A stretch of 15,438 nucleotides of DNA from JAQIBY01 sp034721855 (GTDB taxonomy: Bacteria; Bacteroidota; Bacteroidia; Bacteroidales; ML635J-15), in the NCBI GenBank assembly GCA_034721855.1, contig JAYENB010000146.1, positions 1 through 15,438 on the forward strand. Reading direction: 5' to 3'. The translations under genes were made by a program, and so were the position numbers. Below are positions 15,177-15,438 of this stretch, piece after piece. The notes under the pieces were generated by a model. It had not been told where the DNA came from, did not search any database, and was given only the letters and a program-made list of their open reading frames with translations. Numbering within the stretch: position 1 is the first letter of the stretch; each line of letters begins with the position of its first letter.

Positions 15177-15198
15177 GAATAATAAAATTTTTGGTAAT

Positions 15199-15235
15199 TA
15201 ATCAGTATCAGCAAAAGTAGCTCCTCACCGCAAAG
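15199..15235 (+). repeat. 37-bp dispersed repeat, right copy (inverted)
   Basis: This begins taatcagtatcagcaaaagt and is the inverted partner of 10980-11016, with 36 of 37 positions identical. It lies 22 bases after the nucleotidase stop. It continues into cgcaaagtcgcaatg (15229-15243), shared in direct orientation with 10889-10903. Confidence 0.8.
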
Positions 15236-15274
15236 TCGCAATGTCGCAAAGGTTTGAAATTTGTAAATTAAACT

Positions 15275-15308
15275 GTTAACCCCGTTGAAAAATTTCTACG
15301 GGGTTAAC
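15275..15308. repeat. perfect 11-bp hairpin
   Basis: gttaaccccgt (15275-15285) and acggggttaac (15298-15308) are perfect complements; the loop tgaaaaatttct can pair further (gaaa with tttc). There is no T-run after it, so it is not a standard terminator. The core accccgttg ... ctacggggtt echoes the degenerate hairpin at 535-562, suggesting a repeat family. Confidence 0.75.
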
Positions 15309-15380
15309 AATGGTTAAAATCGGTTACTATTTTAAGAAATATACATATCGTGCACCGTATTTAACCTAAAATAATTAAAC

Positions 15381-15422
15381 CATATAAGAAATTATAAGAA
15401 AAAACTTATATGACCTTATAAT
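15381..15422. repeat. interleaved inverted repeats (A-B-A'-B')
   Basis: catataag (A, 15381-15388) pairs with cttatatg (A', 15405-15412), and attataag (B, 15391-15398) pairs with cttataat (B', 15415-15422), all perfect over eight bases. Because the pairs are interleaved, only one stem can form as a simple hairpin, unless a pseudoknot forms. The element lies near the right edge of the window, so its context is unknown. Confidence 0.7.
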
Positions 15423-15438
15423 CCTTGAGCCCAGTCTA

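Noticed and set aside
10980..15235. composite transposon defined by the inverted 37-bp repeats
   Set aside because: The repeats enclose only recG and a nucleotidase gene, with no transposase or recombinase, and I see no target duplication outside them.
1..15438. CRISPR array, tRNA, rRNA, prophage or defence island
   Set aside because: No regularly spaced repeats, no tRNA cloverleaf noticed by eye, no rRNA-like conserved sequence, and no phage, toxin-antitoxin or nuclease gene cluster in the proteins. A dedicated covariance-model scan was not possible.

Overview
The window looks like chromosomal DNA from a Bacteroidota bacterium, probably Bacteroidales or a related order. The evidence is an AT-rich genome, a DUF4783-nadC-yihY gene order, several lipoproteins with short lipoboxes followed by acidic or polar residues, a DUF4249-like lipoprotein, a Bacteroidota-type promoter (TTTG ... 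TAnnTTTG) before a tiny lipoprotein gene, and mostly weak Shine-Dalgarno sequences. I place it by gene content only and cannot name a genus.

Layout. Positions 1-889 hold almost no intact gene: a possible gene tail at the left edge, a stop-bounded fragment, and a cluster of repeat-like intergenic motifs. Positions 890-3100 are a compact plus-strand operon: a small exported DUF4783 protein, nadC (NAD synthesis) and a YihY/BrkB membrane protein. At 3139-3957 is a lipoprotein that looks like a two-lobed aspartic-protease fold with both catalytic motifs degraded. It converges with a minus-strand pair, panB (pantothenate/CoA synthesis) followed by an RluA-type pseudouridine synthase. A divergent DUF4249-like lipoprotein (5547-6593) comes next, then dnaK (6744-8675) with a strong terminator and a palindromic MITE-like element. 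A 33-residue mini-lipoprotein overlaps the start of a larger unknown lipoprotein (8983-9961), which converges with a SAM-dependent methyltransferase on the minus strand (9949-10698). The right part carries recG (11031-13136) and a periplasmic 5'-nucleotidase-family enzyme (13371-15176). These two genes lie between near-identical inverted copies of a 37-bp repeat. The right edge has further hairpin and interleaved inverted-repeat DNA.

How the genes relate. Most of the recognisable genes are housekeeping: cofactor synthesis (nadC, panB), RNA modification, protein folding (dnaK) and replication-fork repair (recG). I see no defence island, prophage, CRISPR array, tRNA, rRNA or intact transposase. 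The points most worth a second look are the overlapping mini-lipoprotein/lipoprotein pair, the apparent pseudo-aspartic-protease lipoprotein, and several families of intergenic palindromic repeats. I do not see an obvious new multi-gene system.
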